Positions 1 to 10,881 of a stretch of 64,000 bases of DNA are shown here, one piece after another. This stretch comes from Halichondria panicea. Its lineage: Eukaryota > Porifera > Demospongiae > Suberitida > Halichondriidae. Numbering within the stretch: position 1 is the first letter of the stretch; every line of letters begins with the position of its first letter. The notes beneath the pieces were generated by a model that was given only the letters and a program-made list of their open reading frames with translations, searched no databases and had not been told where the DNA came from. The stretch is from NCBI RefSeq assembly GCF_963675165.1, contig NC_087393.1, forward strand, positions 4,644,202 to 4,708,201, written 5' to 3'. The position numbers were made by a program, and so were the translations under genes.

Positions 1-833
1 AGAGGAATAGTGACTGGGATACCACTAGAGAGTGAGAGGATTGAGGTGCAACCAGGAGATGTGGTCGGGTTCTATCTGGAGAGTAGCCACATGAGGGATA
101 GCAACCACGACGGAATCCAGTTTGCACCTGATTCTACTTACAAAAGTGAAGCTGTTTGGTATGTTACAGGCAGCTATAATAAAGGTCCTACAGATTGTCC
201 ATTCCCCGTTGGCCCAAAGAGGGTGCTCTCCAGTTCAACCAATCGAGCTCCTCTCATCACGGCAACAGTTTGTAAGTTAATAACGTTTTTAACATATCAC
301 TTTTACAACAATTGCTTTATTTTAGCAACTACCAATTGTCAGCGTATTTCTATTGCCGTCCCATCTACCACACCCCCACTACAAGCTTCTACTACCACAC
401 CCACAGAACCACTACCAGCGTATGCAGTGGGGCTGTATGTAACGATAGCAGCAACAACAGTCGTCATACTCGTTTTTTACTAGTGCTGTTTGCAGCTACA
501 AAGATTAATAAAAGTCGTAGAAGAAATAATCAAGCTCAGAGAGCCCCTAGGCAACACGATGAAGCAATTACAGTAGTACAAACAGAGGAAGTAAATATGG
601 TACCCATACACGTACATTCAGAAGCCAGTACACCAGTTGAAGTTGATCCAACATCAACAGCAAAGAACAAGGCATACGGAATGTTTACAGAGACCAATTC
701 GACCTCAGACTACACATACTGTTACGCTAATGACACTCCTAGCTGCAACGATATTACGACAACAGCTGACAAGACCGGCAGCACTACAGATCATCATAAC
801 ACCGAGGAAATTCATTCATATGACAATAAATGA
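1..833 (+). CDS. 3' part of a single-pass membrane protein, frame broken in the membrane segment
   Basis: The gene enters from the left edge. An ectodomain stretch containing QPGDVVGFYLE and Cys-Pro-rich sequence is followed by a 54-bp GT-AG intron (272-325), a Thr/Pro-rich stalk (residue types TTPPLQASTTTPTEP) and a hydrophobic segment starting YAVGLYVTIAATTVVILVF. The frame then stops at 481-483. The basic stop-transfer sequence (KINKSRRR) and a roughly 110-residue Tyr/Thr-rich cytoplasmic tail ending at 833 continue in another frame. The break falls in the T6 run at 473-478; one more T would make the membrane segment and tail continuous. This could be a sequencing or assembly error, a polymorphism or a real lesion. 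The tail has tyrosines in KAYGMF and SDYTYCYAN contexts, so a signalling role is possible but inferred. I do not recognise the family. Confidence 0.5.
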
Positions 834-900
834 ATCATACCTACGTACAATGATTAATTAGCGTAATTATAGTAGCTAAATTTGACCAAACTTATACATA

Positions 901-1130
901 CAGTAGAACCTTGATTATCCGGACACCTTGGTTCCAGAAGCAGGCCGGATAAGTGAATATGCCGGATAATCGAATATATAAACCACGCCTTGATCCATCC
1001 ACTTTATTGATAAACAGCAGTGCCACATGGTTGTCTGCGCAAGAGTAATGTGCGGTTGACGCAAATATGCGTCATCCGCAGTTAACAGCTTATTCCTTAA
1101 TGACGCAAATTTGCGTCAACCGCGGGGAAT
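901..1130. mobile_element. pogo/Tigger-like element end with internal palindromes
   Basis: The left end begins CAGTAGAACCTTGATTATCC immediately after a TA dinucleotide. That is the usual terminus and target site of pogo/Tigger-type Tc1-mariner elements. The inverse end of the same family closes the element at 28248-28538. Inside, the motif CCGGATAA recurs at 941-970. Two palindromic blocks built on TGACGCAAAT/ATGCGTCA lie at about 1050-1078 and 1101-1123. No matching right terminus was found, so the right boundary is a guess. Confidence 0.4.
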
Positions 1131-1472
1131 CGGTTAAGGTTGTGTGTTGCTCTTATAATAATTATGTGAATGCGTCAAACGTTTGTTCGGTAAAAATTAA
1201 CATTCTCCATGTACTGTATGCTTGTGACTTGGTGTTTTGTTTTCTGTGCAGAATTCAGACAATCTTTGTGCCAGACCAGTACAGACTGTATTTTCTATGT
1301 GATGTTGAACAAGAGCCAACGTGCGAGCTAAGTGTATTCTTTGGACTCAACGAACAAAATTGAACCCTTTGGCACATGTATAATTATAATCTCATTTTAG
1401 TGCTGCTATGATGTTTTGTTTCTTTGCTGCTATACTTTTGTGGATGTGTTTTAACTTGATACAGCTGTGATC

Positions 1473-1768
1473 AATAGTCCTATTCGTTTAAGAGCCTGGA
1501 ATTTTGATTGCTATTTGAACGCCCACTAACTACTTCCTGTATAGCTTCCGCAGTAAAATTGTGCTGAGCTGGCACACCCTTTTACATTGAAGTCATTGTA
1601 AAATCAATGTGTTTTTGCAGCCTCTGCATTCTGCAATGCATGCGCTATTATTCTAAATAAAGAAAGTTTATGAAATATTGAAGTAAGAGCTACACAATGG
1701 TTTTTGTCCCAGAGAGTGTTTGTCAACTGTCAGTGAGCTAGCTGGTCTCTTAAACGAATAGGACTATT
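1473..1768. mobile_element. small hairpin element (MITE) with perfect 22-bp terminal inverted repeats
   Basis: The 22 bases at 1473-1494 (beginning AATAGTCCTATTCG) are the exact reverse complement of 1747-1768. Apart from this the 296-bp interior has no open frame worth calling. I found no convincing target duplication. Its right end touches the 9-bp duplication of the next element (1766-1774), so the next element probably inserted at the edge of this one. Confidence 0.6.
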
Positions 1769-1774
1769 TGAATG

Positions 1775-2502
1775 TAGCCTCCTTCGCAGCCTCTCCTTTT
1801 TCTGTTCTTTGTCATAGTTCAATAAGATAAAATACGGGACTAATTGGAGGAACAAAGAAAGAAAGAAGGAAGAGACTAAGAAAAAGGAGAGCCTGCCTTG
1901 CTAAGTCGCGTGACGGTAGACGAGTGGTAGACGAGTGAAAATGAACGTGGGCAATCACTAGCTGGGCGGAGCCTGACAGAGCAAAAAGCTACAGCATGCC
2001 TACGCATTGCAAACTCTAAATAAAAGCTGTTAGCATCGTAGATAGTAAGCCAGAATCAACATCGTAGACGAGGGCTTACCTAGTAAAGACTAAAGAGACT
2101 AAATATCTAAATTTAGCTCAGTTTTTTTTCCTGAGTTCAGAACAGACCCACTTGATTAGTAGATATAATTATTACAGCAGTATAGTCTACTCTACTCTAG
2201 TCTTTCATACTTCCTCTACTGACTAAAGGTCTCACGAAGGCTGACTCTACTGCACTGTACTGTACTGTTCATAACAGATTATGTTCCTGGTAAATGCGCT
2301 CCAAGTACTGTGTGGGAGGACAGTTATTGAGGTTTTCTCTCGCCCACGCTCGTTAAAATTTGTCTACGTCAGTAGGGGATCACGCGACTTAGCAAGGCAG
2401 GCTCTCCTTTTTCTTAGTTGCTTCCTTCTTTCTTTCTTTGTTCCTCCAATATTTCTCTTCTGTGACAAAGAACAGAAAAAGGAGAGGCTGCGAAGGAGGC
2501 TA
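1775..2502. mobile_element. Mutator-like non-autonomous element with long TIRs and perfect 9-bp TSD
   Basis: The arms 1775-1912 and about 2370-2502 are inverted copies of each other. The outer 22 bases match perfectly (TAGCCTCCTTCGCAGCC...), and similarity extends more loosely for about 180 bp. The element is flanked by the direct repeat ATTTGAATG at 1766-1774 and 2503-2511, a perfect 9-bp target-site duplication. Long inverted repeats plus a 9-bp duplication are typical of Mutator-like elements; the superfamily call is inference because no transposase is present. The short interior (about 1950-2330) shows no supported gene. Confidence 0.75.
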
Positions 2503-2511
2503 ATTTGAATG

Positions 2512-2865
2512 GTGAATGCATGTTTTATGCATACTATACACCCTATACAGAGATATATACACCTTAAAGGTGTAAATATTGAGCATGTAGTTTACACCCT
2601 AGGGGGTAGTTTTTAAAGCGTATGTGATACCCATTTTGGGGTGTACATATACACCCCTGTTTTAACAGTGTGCAGACACAATAATAAACAAACTGTAAAT
2701 TGTTTTAGGAATATAAAGCATTATTTATAAATCCATTTACACATACTAGCTGCCAAGAATGAGCTCTTGCTAGTCCTGTCTCCACCCTAGTTATCACCTA
2801 GCTATAGTATCACATGTCAGAGCAGTAGCTATTAAAACAAGTCAAGAAAACACTTCTCTGCAAAA
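2512..2865. other. spacer with TATACACC-type short repeats
   Basis: No gene is seen. At 2530-2670 the motif TACACC and its complement GGTGTA recur several times around a stretch rich in short inverted repeats (AAAGGTGTAAA, TTTACACCC, GGGGTGTACATATACACCCC). This could be a decayed element or the promoter region of the EGF-like gene that follows. Nothing firmer can be said. Confidence 0.3.
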
Positions 2866-3529
2866 ATGTTTCAACTAAGTGCTCTACTGTTTCTATTAAC
2901 ACAAGCAGCCACTACATTATGCATCAATGGAGGCAAGTGCACATCATATAGACATGTACTGCACGCACACACACAGGCTGAATAATCGGCAACAAGTCAT
3001 GCATGCAGTGATGGGCCCAGTATTTCGAAGTGGTGACTACTTCAATTTTAAATCTCAATTCATTTAACATTTCTATATTATGTAGTAAACTAACTAAGGC
3101 TAAGAGGTAACTATTTTGTCCATAGGTGGTTAGTGCCATATGCAACCATCACATGCAGACCAGTGTGGGCACATCCCTGGTCACTGTCTTCCCCTAACCC
3201 CACCTTTACAGTGTCAATGTTTAACAATTAAATCATGGTACCCCCCCTCCCTCCCGTTTACAACAGTATCCTTACTGCACATTTCTCATATATCTACAGC
3301 TTGTATCAATTGCTCTACTTCTGTTGAGTCAGCAGAAGCGGACCTAACAACCACACCCGACACTCACTTGTTGGTTACGAACATGGGTCTCCTAGCAGTC
3401 GTGATAATGCTACTAATGCTACTCGTGGCACTACCAATACTGGTCGGCTGTATTTGTCTGGTCATAAAGAGCAACAGGCATATGAACCCAGAGAACGACT
3501 ATCCAGAAAAGAACTCGTCCAGTGCATAG
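2866..3529 (+). CDS. small EGF-like type I membrane protein with a probable GC-AG intron
   Basis: Exon 1 (2866-2932) encodes a start Met and a clean signal peptide (MFQLSALLFLLTQAATT) followed by CINGG. The best donor is GCAAGT after AG at 2932, a classic GC-AG donor. Exon 2 from 3159 keeps phase and completes a cysteine series (C-x6-C-x6-C-x8-C-x-C) that looks like an EGF-like module. A Ser/Thr linker, a hydrophobic segment (LLAVVIMLLMLLVALPILV, about 23 residues) and a short basic cytoplasmic tail ending at 3529 follow. The sixth EGF cysteine could come from the ACINC motif. Total is about 145 residues. A further small intron near 3268-3300 cannot be excluded. Function is unknown. Confidence 0.5.
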
Positions 3530-3725
3530 TTACTATTGTTACAGTACCATAATTATTGTCTATATGAACGGCAAATTATTACTCGTGTAAAAAATGCCCA
3601 CATTTTTCCACTATTGTATATTAATTGTGAAATGATTCGTTAATCCATTAATCTGCTGCCTATAAAGGGAATTTCCCTTTATTGTAAAGTCATACCATAA
3701 TAATAGTGGATTATGTTTGTACGTA

Positions 3726-4478
3726 TAGCCTCGATTCCAGCCGCAAAGAGAAAGGCGGCCTGGTATACCTTGCATGCGCATGCGTGAAATATTGACAGCA
3801 ATTTCATCATACAAATTGTAAAAAAATGGACAAAGTTACAAAAACGTATGACAATGTGACCACAATGGCAGCTAGCTTTCAGAGACACTAATCAAAGTAG
3901 AATAATTATGCAGCAGTGTTGCTTCTTCTAGCTCTGTTTATCAAAGAGACAGTTCAAGAAGGCCTCCCAGACAGCTAGAGCTGCCAGCTAGGAAGAGTGG
4001 TGGACTTTTTAATACATCAGTAGATCTTGAGTGAATAACTTCCTGAGTGTCGAGTTACAGCTTATTAAAAGTTTTCAGGAGTGATCATTAGCTTCTTTAT
4101 CTTCAGCAATGACTTCTTGTCGAACATAAAGGCAAGATTTGGTAACAGAAGACTTGCCTGGTCCATATTACCACAGCCTCATCAGAGGACCCACAGGAAC
4201 ACATCATGCCTTTCCTATAACATCTGTAGCCTTACAGTGTAGGGTGTCGTTAAGTAGAGATTTTGCTTGATACAATAAAGGGCGTAAGAACTCAGTCATC
4301 TTTGCACAAATAAGTTCTATGTAACGGACTGTAACTTCAGAATACAAATAGTATACGGTTTATTTTACTGACAGTATCCACAAATACACGGATTACCCCC
4401 CTTTTTGGGGTAATGTACGCATATGCGCATACAAGGCATACCAGGCCGCCTTTCTCTTCGCAGCTGGAATCGAGGCTA
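3726..4478. mobile_element. TAGCCTC-family hairpin element (Mutator-like MITE)
   Basis: The left end 3726-3785 (TAGCCTCGATTCCAGCCGC..., then AAGAGAAAGGCGGCCTGGTA) is the near-exact inverse of 4417-4478. The terminal heptamer is shared with the elements at 1775, 47329 and 58419. The interior carries no supported frame. I see no clean target duplication: the right flank (CTTCGTATG) is occupied by another inverted-repeat sequence. Confidence 0.6.
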
Positions 4479-4480
4479 CT

Positions 4481-4592
4481 TCGTATGGTGCACGAAAATT
4501 TGTTTGAAAATCAAAACTACGAAATTATTAAGTCCTACGCCACCATTCTGAGCTGTACAAAAAATTAGGGGACAAAAATGTGCACCAACGAA
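4481..4592. repeat. short inverted repeat TTCGTATGGTGCAC / GTGCACCAACGAA
   Basis: The ends TTCGTATGGTGCAC (4481-4494) and GTGCACCAACGAA (4580-4592) are inverted copies with one mismatch and a gap. They flank about 85 bp of AT-rich sequence. This is probably another small hairpin element abutting the preceding one. No coding content is seen. Confidence 0.4.
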
Positions 4593-4623
4593 ATTACCCT
4601 ATACAGCTAGTAGTTACTCTAAC

Positions 4624-7600
4624 CTTATCTTTGGCCGATTTCTTCCTCTTGTAATGCGTACGATGAGACAGCGAATCAGATTCTCCCGAGTCCAGCCCAC
4701 CCCCTCCTCCGCTCTTGTCCTGGTATCCGGCCATCAGAAACTCACAGAGACACGGCACAGGCAGCACCTCAAGGGAACTATGGCTGCCCTCCACAAGATC
4801 AGTCAGCCATTTCATGGACTCCATTGTTCCCTGTCTTCTTATTATGTCCAACAGGAAGTCGGGTGAGCGTGAGAGGCAGAGGGTGTTGCCGAGACGGAGG
4901 GTGCGGTTTACCGTCTTTATGAGCTCGATGACTGGCGGGGGTATGCGGCGAGCGGGTCCTCTGTGTGTGTGTGTGTGTGTGCGGGGGTGGGGGTTAAGTA
5001 AGGGCAAGGGTCTCTTATGTGCAGTACGGCACACAGTACACAGTCCTATCTTAATTAAGACAATTATACGAAACGATATTGCAACACAGGCATGTAACAA
5101 TGCACACACACCACACCCACCATACCACACCCACCATACCACACACCACACCCATCTCCGGCCATACTCACTTTGGACTGAGCTGTGTGAGCTGATTCAA
5201 TAGATAACTGTTGCCCTCGGTAATGGTGGCAGCACCCGCTGAAGAAGATGCAAGGTGATTCTCGTACTCCAAGATGCCCTCTTTCTCTCTCTTCAACACC
5301 TGGGCCTCTTTAATGAGGACGTTCTCCCGTGACTCTGCCACGCCCCCCTCCCCCTCCGAGAGACTCATGGACGTGGGAAATGTGTACGTATTGGTCATCA
5401 CCATTTCCATCAGGCCTGGACAAGGGTGGTAACAGTATATCCATAGTTATACAATTATCTTTATTGTGGAAATACTGAAAGAGAAATTAGCCTATCACTC
5501 ATAGTACTTGTAGCACTTTGAAAGATTTGTTACACGCTCTTTAATAAGCCTAACATAACTTCACCTTCAACCTTGGTGAAATTACAATGGGTAGAAACAT
5601 TTACTTTTTTACTGTAGGGTGACCCATGAACCATGAACTATCCAACGTGCTAGACGCAGTTGTAATAATGTAAGTGACAAGCTCTGGGAAAAGGGCTCAA
5701 TTGGTGCAAGCTATGACTTTTACGTATACCAGATGATACAAGCATCTTCCTCTAATGTGTATTATGGGATGTATACTAGAAGCTACAAGCACTCACTTCT
5801 AAGCATGGGATGCTCGTTCCAACCGATGGCTCCGATGGTCTTGGGGTTGAAGGCGGCCAACACAAGTAGCAGAATCCACCCCTTCCAGTAGAGCTTGGAT
5901 ATGGCCAGTGAGGGGGGCTGGTAGTTGTCAGGCAGCTGTATGTTCGCTGGAGGTCTGTACGCACTGATGTCAAATATGGCACTGTACAGTTCCTTTCTCT
6001 CTATGTAGGGTAGCCGCGGTATATCTGTGTGTGTGGGGAGGGGGTGGGGTAACAGCTGTAGAATACGTACATCTTTCAAACCCAAACTGTAGGCATTCAA
6101 AAAACAGCTAGGGGTATATATTATATAGAGTTAGGCTGTCTACTTGAGTAAACTGTATCAGCTACTCACACAACACCCAACAAACACGCAGCAAGTTATA
6201 AGACCCATTGCAGCATTTTGACCTTAGAACAGTGTGCCAGTTATTTGATACTGTATAGCGGGCGATTTTAGAGAGCTACTATTTCCGTGGATTTCAACCA
6301 AGCCGCGACATTTTTAACCGTAAAAATGCATAAGATTTCAATATACAAGCTCGCTAAAAATAGTTTTCAGAAAAATATTAATTTGATCAATGATGATACT
6401 AAAGGTACGGCTGTTGAAAGATATTCAACTGCTACCCCCCCTCCCTCCGTTTAGTCAATGGTTCAGTGACTCTTTCAGCTGCCATAACTTGAATTCCGTG
6501 TATTCAATTTCACTGATTTTATGAAGCCCATAGTACTATTCAGTTCTCCCGCACTATTTACTGCGTGCCAATAAACTGCTTGTGGCACTCATTGCCATGT
6601 AATAACTACATACGCCGTACCTTCAGTGTGTGCGTTGGCTGCCCTGGCAACCAGCTTGTCGGCAATATCCATGGCATCTGCAGGCGCTAGAGGCAGTTCT
6701 CTGGTGAGTCCTATCACCAGCACTCTCATCAGAGTGTCCTCCTTCAGCGAGGCCTCTGTCATCAGGTGGTGGATCAGACTGAGCGTATGTGACGAAGATG
6801 TGTGTGTGTGTGTGTGGATGATGTTAAGGTACGATTAAGTTCATGTATAAATCTAAGGGCTGGCTTGTGCTCCTTTAAATACGTTTACAGCGCCTTAAAA
6901 AGTTACAATTTTGACTCACTTTCGATCTGCTTCAGGTGGCCAGTTGTCCTTGTTAGAATAAGCATCGGCTGACTCCAAGAAAAGTACCTTCTTGAGACAA
7001 GTCTTATAGTCCACTGGTTGGGGGCGGTACATGTTCGGGACAATGGTATGCATCCACCACACCCCATCGCGCTGGATCAGACCAAGAGAGTTAAAAAATT
7101 CCTGCAACTGTGTTACCATGGCTTTCTCCCCCTTAGAGTAGCCGTTGTAGGCCTCTCGAATAAGCATGTTGGCAGTGAGCATGCTCGAGCAGGTTATGAG
7201 GTCGGATATGGAGAGGGCGACTCTTTCCTGAGGAGGGGCGGCAAATGATGCGTTAGTGTACATGTGGTGTGTGTGTGTGTGTGTGTGTGTGGTGAGGGTG
7301 ACTCTTTCCTGAGGGTAGGCAACAAATGATGCGGGGGGGGGGGCAGGTACGCATAGTGCATTTATGTGTATAACGTAATAAGCGTGCAAAACAAGCCAAC
7401 AACAAATGAAACAAGCCTAAATGTATAATAAGGACAAAGGTGTGGCCAGATCCAAACTCAAGTCAAGTGAACTACAAATGATGATTACTATGTATAGCTA
7501 TAACAGTATATAGAACATGAACACCTACTGCCAATAACAATTCACAACACGCAATAGGCTTTTTAACCTCATGAACAACTACAATTTATAATGACGATCA

Positions 7601-10600
7601 ACACAGTACATGTAGGTTAGTCCCACCTTGTGCGTCTGCTCCAGCAGGGAGAACTCTTGCTCGTTCCTCTCCTGCATGAGGGCTCGGGAAAACACTACAA
7701 AGTTGAACTCGTTGCGAACGACTCGAACCACCTCCCTCAGAAACCCCCTCAGGGCTCGCAGGTAGTCCTCTTTACGAGTGAGGAACTCCTGGAACACAGT
7801 CCCTAACAGCTGTACGAAACAAAGTAACATGTGTGACATGTAGCTACGTACATTACATATATGTGTTAATTAAATGTCTCTCCAAAAGATGGCTGAAACA
7901 AGAAGGAATAACCCTCAAGCAAGGTAACACACAGTATCCATTAATGTGCCTTGGTAATTTTCGAAAATACAACCTACGAACATGTAGGTAGGGTATACAC
8001 ACATCTTTTTGCATACCTTTGCTGCCTCCTCCGGCCAGCTGTGTATCATCATGGAGATGAGTGCCATGTTACTGGGAGTGCGGAACTGACCCAGCTCATT
8101 GTTGACCACACCCTTCAGCACTGTTGCTAGGTTCCCAGGGTGACTCCCTATAAGCTCCCTGAATGCAGTGGAAGACATTTATGTCAGTTATAACTGAAAA
8201 TGGTTGAAACTGAATCACCCAACATTTAAAATGGATGCAATGCTGCATTAAACCCAGGGTCTATTTGAACAGTAAAAAATAGCTCTTTTACAAGCTTAGG
8301 TAGAGTGGAATCATGGACTGGTGTCTAAAAGTTGTTTATCTCAACTTGTACTTACTTCATACAAGCCACGAATTGAGTTGATTTAGTCTTGAGACGGATA
8401 TTGAGGAGGGCGTCGATAACGTTGAGGTCCTCTGGAGAGTGCTGGTGGCAGTTGATGGCCACCGTCATCAGGAGCTCATAGCACAACTTCACTAGCTGCA
8501 ATGGAGGGAATGTGGGGGAGGGAGTGGAGGAGAGGAGTGAATATTGGACTTTCTAGTTAATGGTGTTCAGATAATTCTAATGTGTCCAGCAGATGCATGA
8601 ATATGTAGCCATGGGGACATGGTAAATAAACACACAAAACCTACCTTGGGATTTTGGATCCAATGGTCAATCTTCTGTGCCACTAGTAGGCGGAGCTCCG
8701 GGAACCCAACAGCTGTGATGAGGAATCGTAGCAGGTTACGAGAGACATTGTCAGCTGGCATGTTGTGTCGAGTCAGCTGTTCACTGACCAGCTGGGTCAC
8801 ATGAGTACCCAGCGTACGACACGTGACAGGGGAGAATCTGAAGAGACAGCGGTTTTGCAAATTATATACCAGACTAAAGGGAAATAGTTGCACCAAGTGT
8901 ACAAATTAGAAACACCATGTACATAGACAAATCTTTCCTTATATGGCCATAAAGAAATGTGATTGCATCAATTGTACACACACAGGATTGCACAACTTTC
9001 CTTGAGGCTGTAAAGAACATGGGTAATGTGTGTATTCGCTAATTAGGAGCTAGCTGCATGCAAAGAGGGGAAGCAGGAATCCTTCGCAGTTTCACAGTAT
9101 AAAAGCGTTCATACTTAGACATGCATGGCTTAGTCGTGGTGACAAGCATTATGACTACTGGCAGAATCAACCAAGGCGTTTAGTACAGAAATACGACTAG
9201 TACAGGAATATTATAATAAATAAACAGACCTTGATTTGACTTCAACGTCTACTGAGGACTGTCTTTCACTCTCCACTTCTTCCACACCTCCACCCTCCTC
9301 ACCACCCTCACTCTTCACACCCTCACCACTCACACTCTTCACACCCTCACTCTTGCTCGTGGGCACACTGGGTGTGGTAGTCGGCCGTGTTTGGAAAAGA
9401 GTACAGATGTTGTTCACTAAGCTCTTGCAGGGTTCAAGGTCTACCCACACACGGTCGCCAAGGGAATCCTCCACATACACCTGTCAACAAAACAAGACAT
9501 AAAAGTACTATCTGAATTAGTACAGTACAGTAGCAACAAATTTGACAGACTTGTAACTACAACACTATATGTAACCAATTCAACGTGGTTGTGTTTTCTG
9601 GTCTTAAAATAAGCATGTACAAGGAGGATAATCAATTTTCAATAGTATCTATTCATAATCTACTGCATGCACAAGATATAAGTTGGTAATAAACTATATG
9701 ACTGTACATATAATTATATCTATACATGCTGCACGCATACCTTAACAACAGATTCTGGCCAGTCAGACGAGTCCCTGAGGGCTACTAGCAACAGTTGAGC
9801 TACCAAAATGTACACCGAGGGATTGCTCTTGGCCTTGAAGATGACGGAGGTCTCTCTCTTTAGCACAGCCACGAGTCCCTCTATAATAGCGGGTGAGGAA
9901 AATATTTCCGGGAAATCTTTAGAGATTGTCGTGAGGGATGCATTGAGGGTTGAGTCTGGTTTGAGCCGAGATAGTTTCAGTTGCCTGAGGGAGCCGGCTA
10001 GGAATTTGGTGGCTTTGGAGCTATTGCCAGAGGTCATAGCCTCCTTGACTGCCGGGAGCAGCTCTCCTGGTCGCACTGTGTGAACAAGTATGTGTGTTGA
10101 AAGTTATAATTCACTCTGGACTATTGTTGTCATACTGAATGCAATTAATATTCACTTTATTTGTTGTTTTTTGGTTGTGTACTTTATTGCGTGTGTACGC
10201 AAGTTTACATAATTCTATAATTCTGAAGCTATTATAAATATTTACCTTCGATATAAGGTGCCCCACCCCCACTCAAGGAGGGGGAACTCCCTTGTAATGT
10301 CTTGCTAATAGCTCCAGGGCCAGTTTTCGAGGGTTGGCTTGAGCCCACTTGCGAGACTCGAATTGGATCGGAAAACAATCCCCCACCCCCCGAACTTTCC
10401 GAAGTTGTCCCTTTGAACTTTTTTGGAGGAGGTACGCTGGAGGCTGACGGACCAGAGGAGGGCGTTGTCTTGGACGGTTTCAAGTCATCTCGGTCCGGGT
10501 GTCTGAGGGTGGACTTTGAACCTCCAGATTTCGATCCTAAAGCAATGAGATCACCAGCGTGGAGGTGACCTACAGAATCGAGATATACAAATAATTCAAG

Positions 10601-10679
10601 CACCGATTTTTAAGAATCAAATTAATTTAAGCACACCTTTCCTATTTATAGTGGCACCACTTCTCTTGGAACCACTCAT
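4624..10679 (-). CDS. INTS1: Integrator complex subunit 1, N-terminal half (13 exons)
   Basis: INTS1 is the scaffold of the Integrator complex, which processes snRNA 3' ends and terminates paused RNA polymerase II in the nucleus. The ATG is at 10679-10677. Phase-consistent exons are 10679-10637, 10569-10246, 10075-9741, 9480-9230, 8837-8645, 8495-8356, 8158-8017, 7809-7627, 7227-6920, 6778-6621, 6024-5797, 5415-5172 and 4960-4624 (2,886 nt, 962 codons). Family signatures, in order, are GDLIALGSK, LKPDSTLN, VYVEDSLGDRVWVD, DNVSRNLLRFL, FQEFLTRKEDYLRALR, RDGVWWMHTIVP, DNWPPEADR, EDTLMRVLVIGLTRELPL, LYWKGWILLLVLAAFNP, LMEMVMTNTY and VLPVPCLCEFL. The last exon ends in phase 0 at a GTTAGAG donor. 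The remaining roughly 1,200 residues expected for the family are not visible to the left; without splicing the frame stops at 4594. Confidence 0.9.
7227..7330 (-). repeat. duplicated intron-exon junction upstream of INTS1 exon 9
   Basis: On the minus strand the sequence spanning the acceptor of INTS1 exon 9 (CATCATTTG..., CCTCAGGAAAGAGTC) occurs twice about 83 bp apart. One copy ends at the functional acceptor (exon start 7227); the other lies at about 7310 with a GT/CA microsatellite between them. Both copies keep CTCAG plus GAAAGAGT. Only the 7227 version leads into the conserved ERVALSIS sequence. This is a tandem duplication of a 3' splice site. Confidence 0.6.
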
Positions 10680-10881
10680 TTCCTACAGTGAGTCCCAGTG
10701 AACATGAGTCAACATGTAAAGAAATGGTATTAATTAACAACAAAAAAAGCACATGGCAATGGCAATGAAGTAATGGTGATCGCAAAGAAAGCTGAGTCAG
10801 CACATGTATTACAGTGTTTGTTTGTTGTTCGATAGTCGCCATATAAATAGCTAGCTACCGGTATATACACAACACGAACGG
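10680..10881. promoter_or_regulatory. divergent promoter region between INTS1 and the PH-domain gene
   Basis: Only 202 bp separate the two start codons, which point away from each other, so the interval very likely works as a bidirectional promoter. A TATAAAT sequence lies at 10842-10848, only 34 bases before the plus-strand ATG, close to the position expected for a short 5' leader. No element serving the INTS1 side was recognised. Confidence 0.5.

Noticed and set aside
1067-1363. 98-codon open frame downstream of the Tigger-like end
   Set aside because: No start context, no domain, no compositional sign of coding, and it runs through the palindromes of a transposon relic.
2281-2508. 75-codon open frame in the Mutator-like element
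   Set aside because: It lies in the right terminal inverted repeat and its interior, and the translation is arbitrary.
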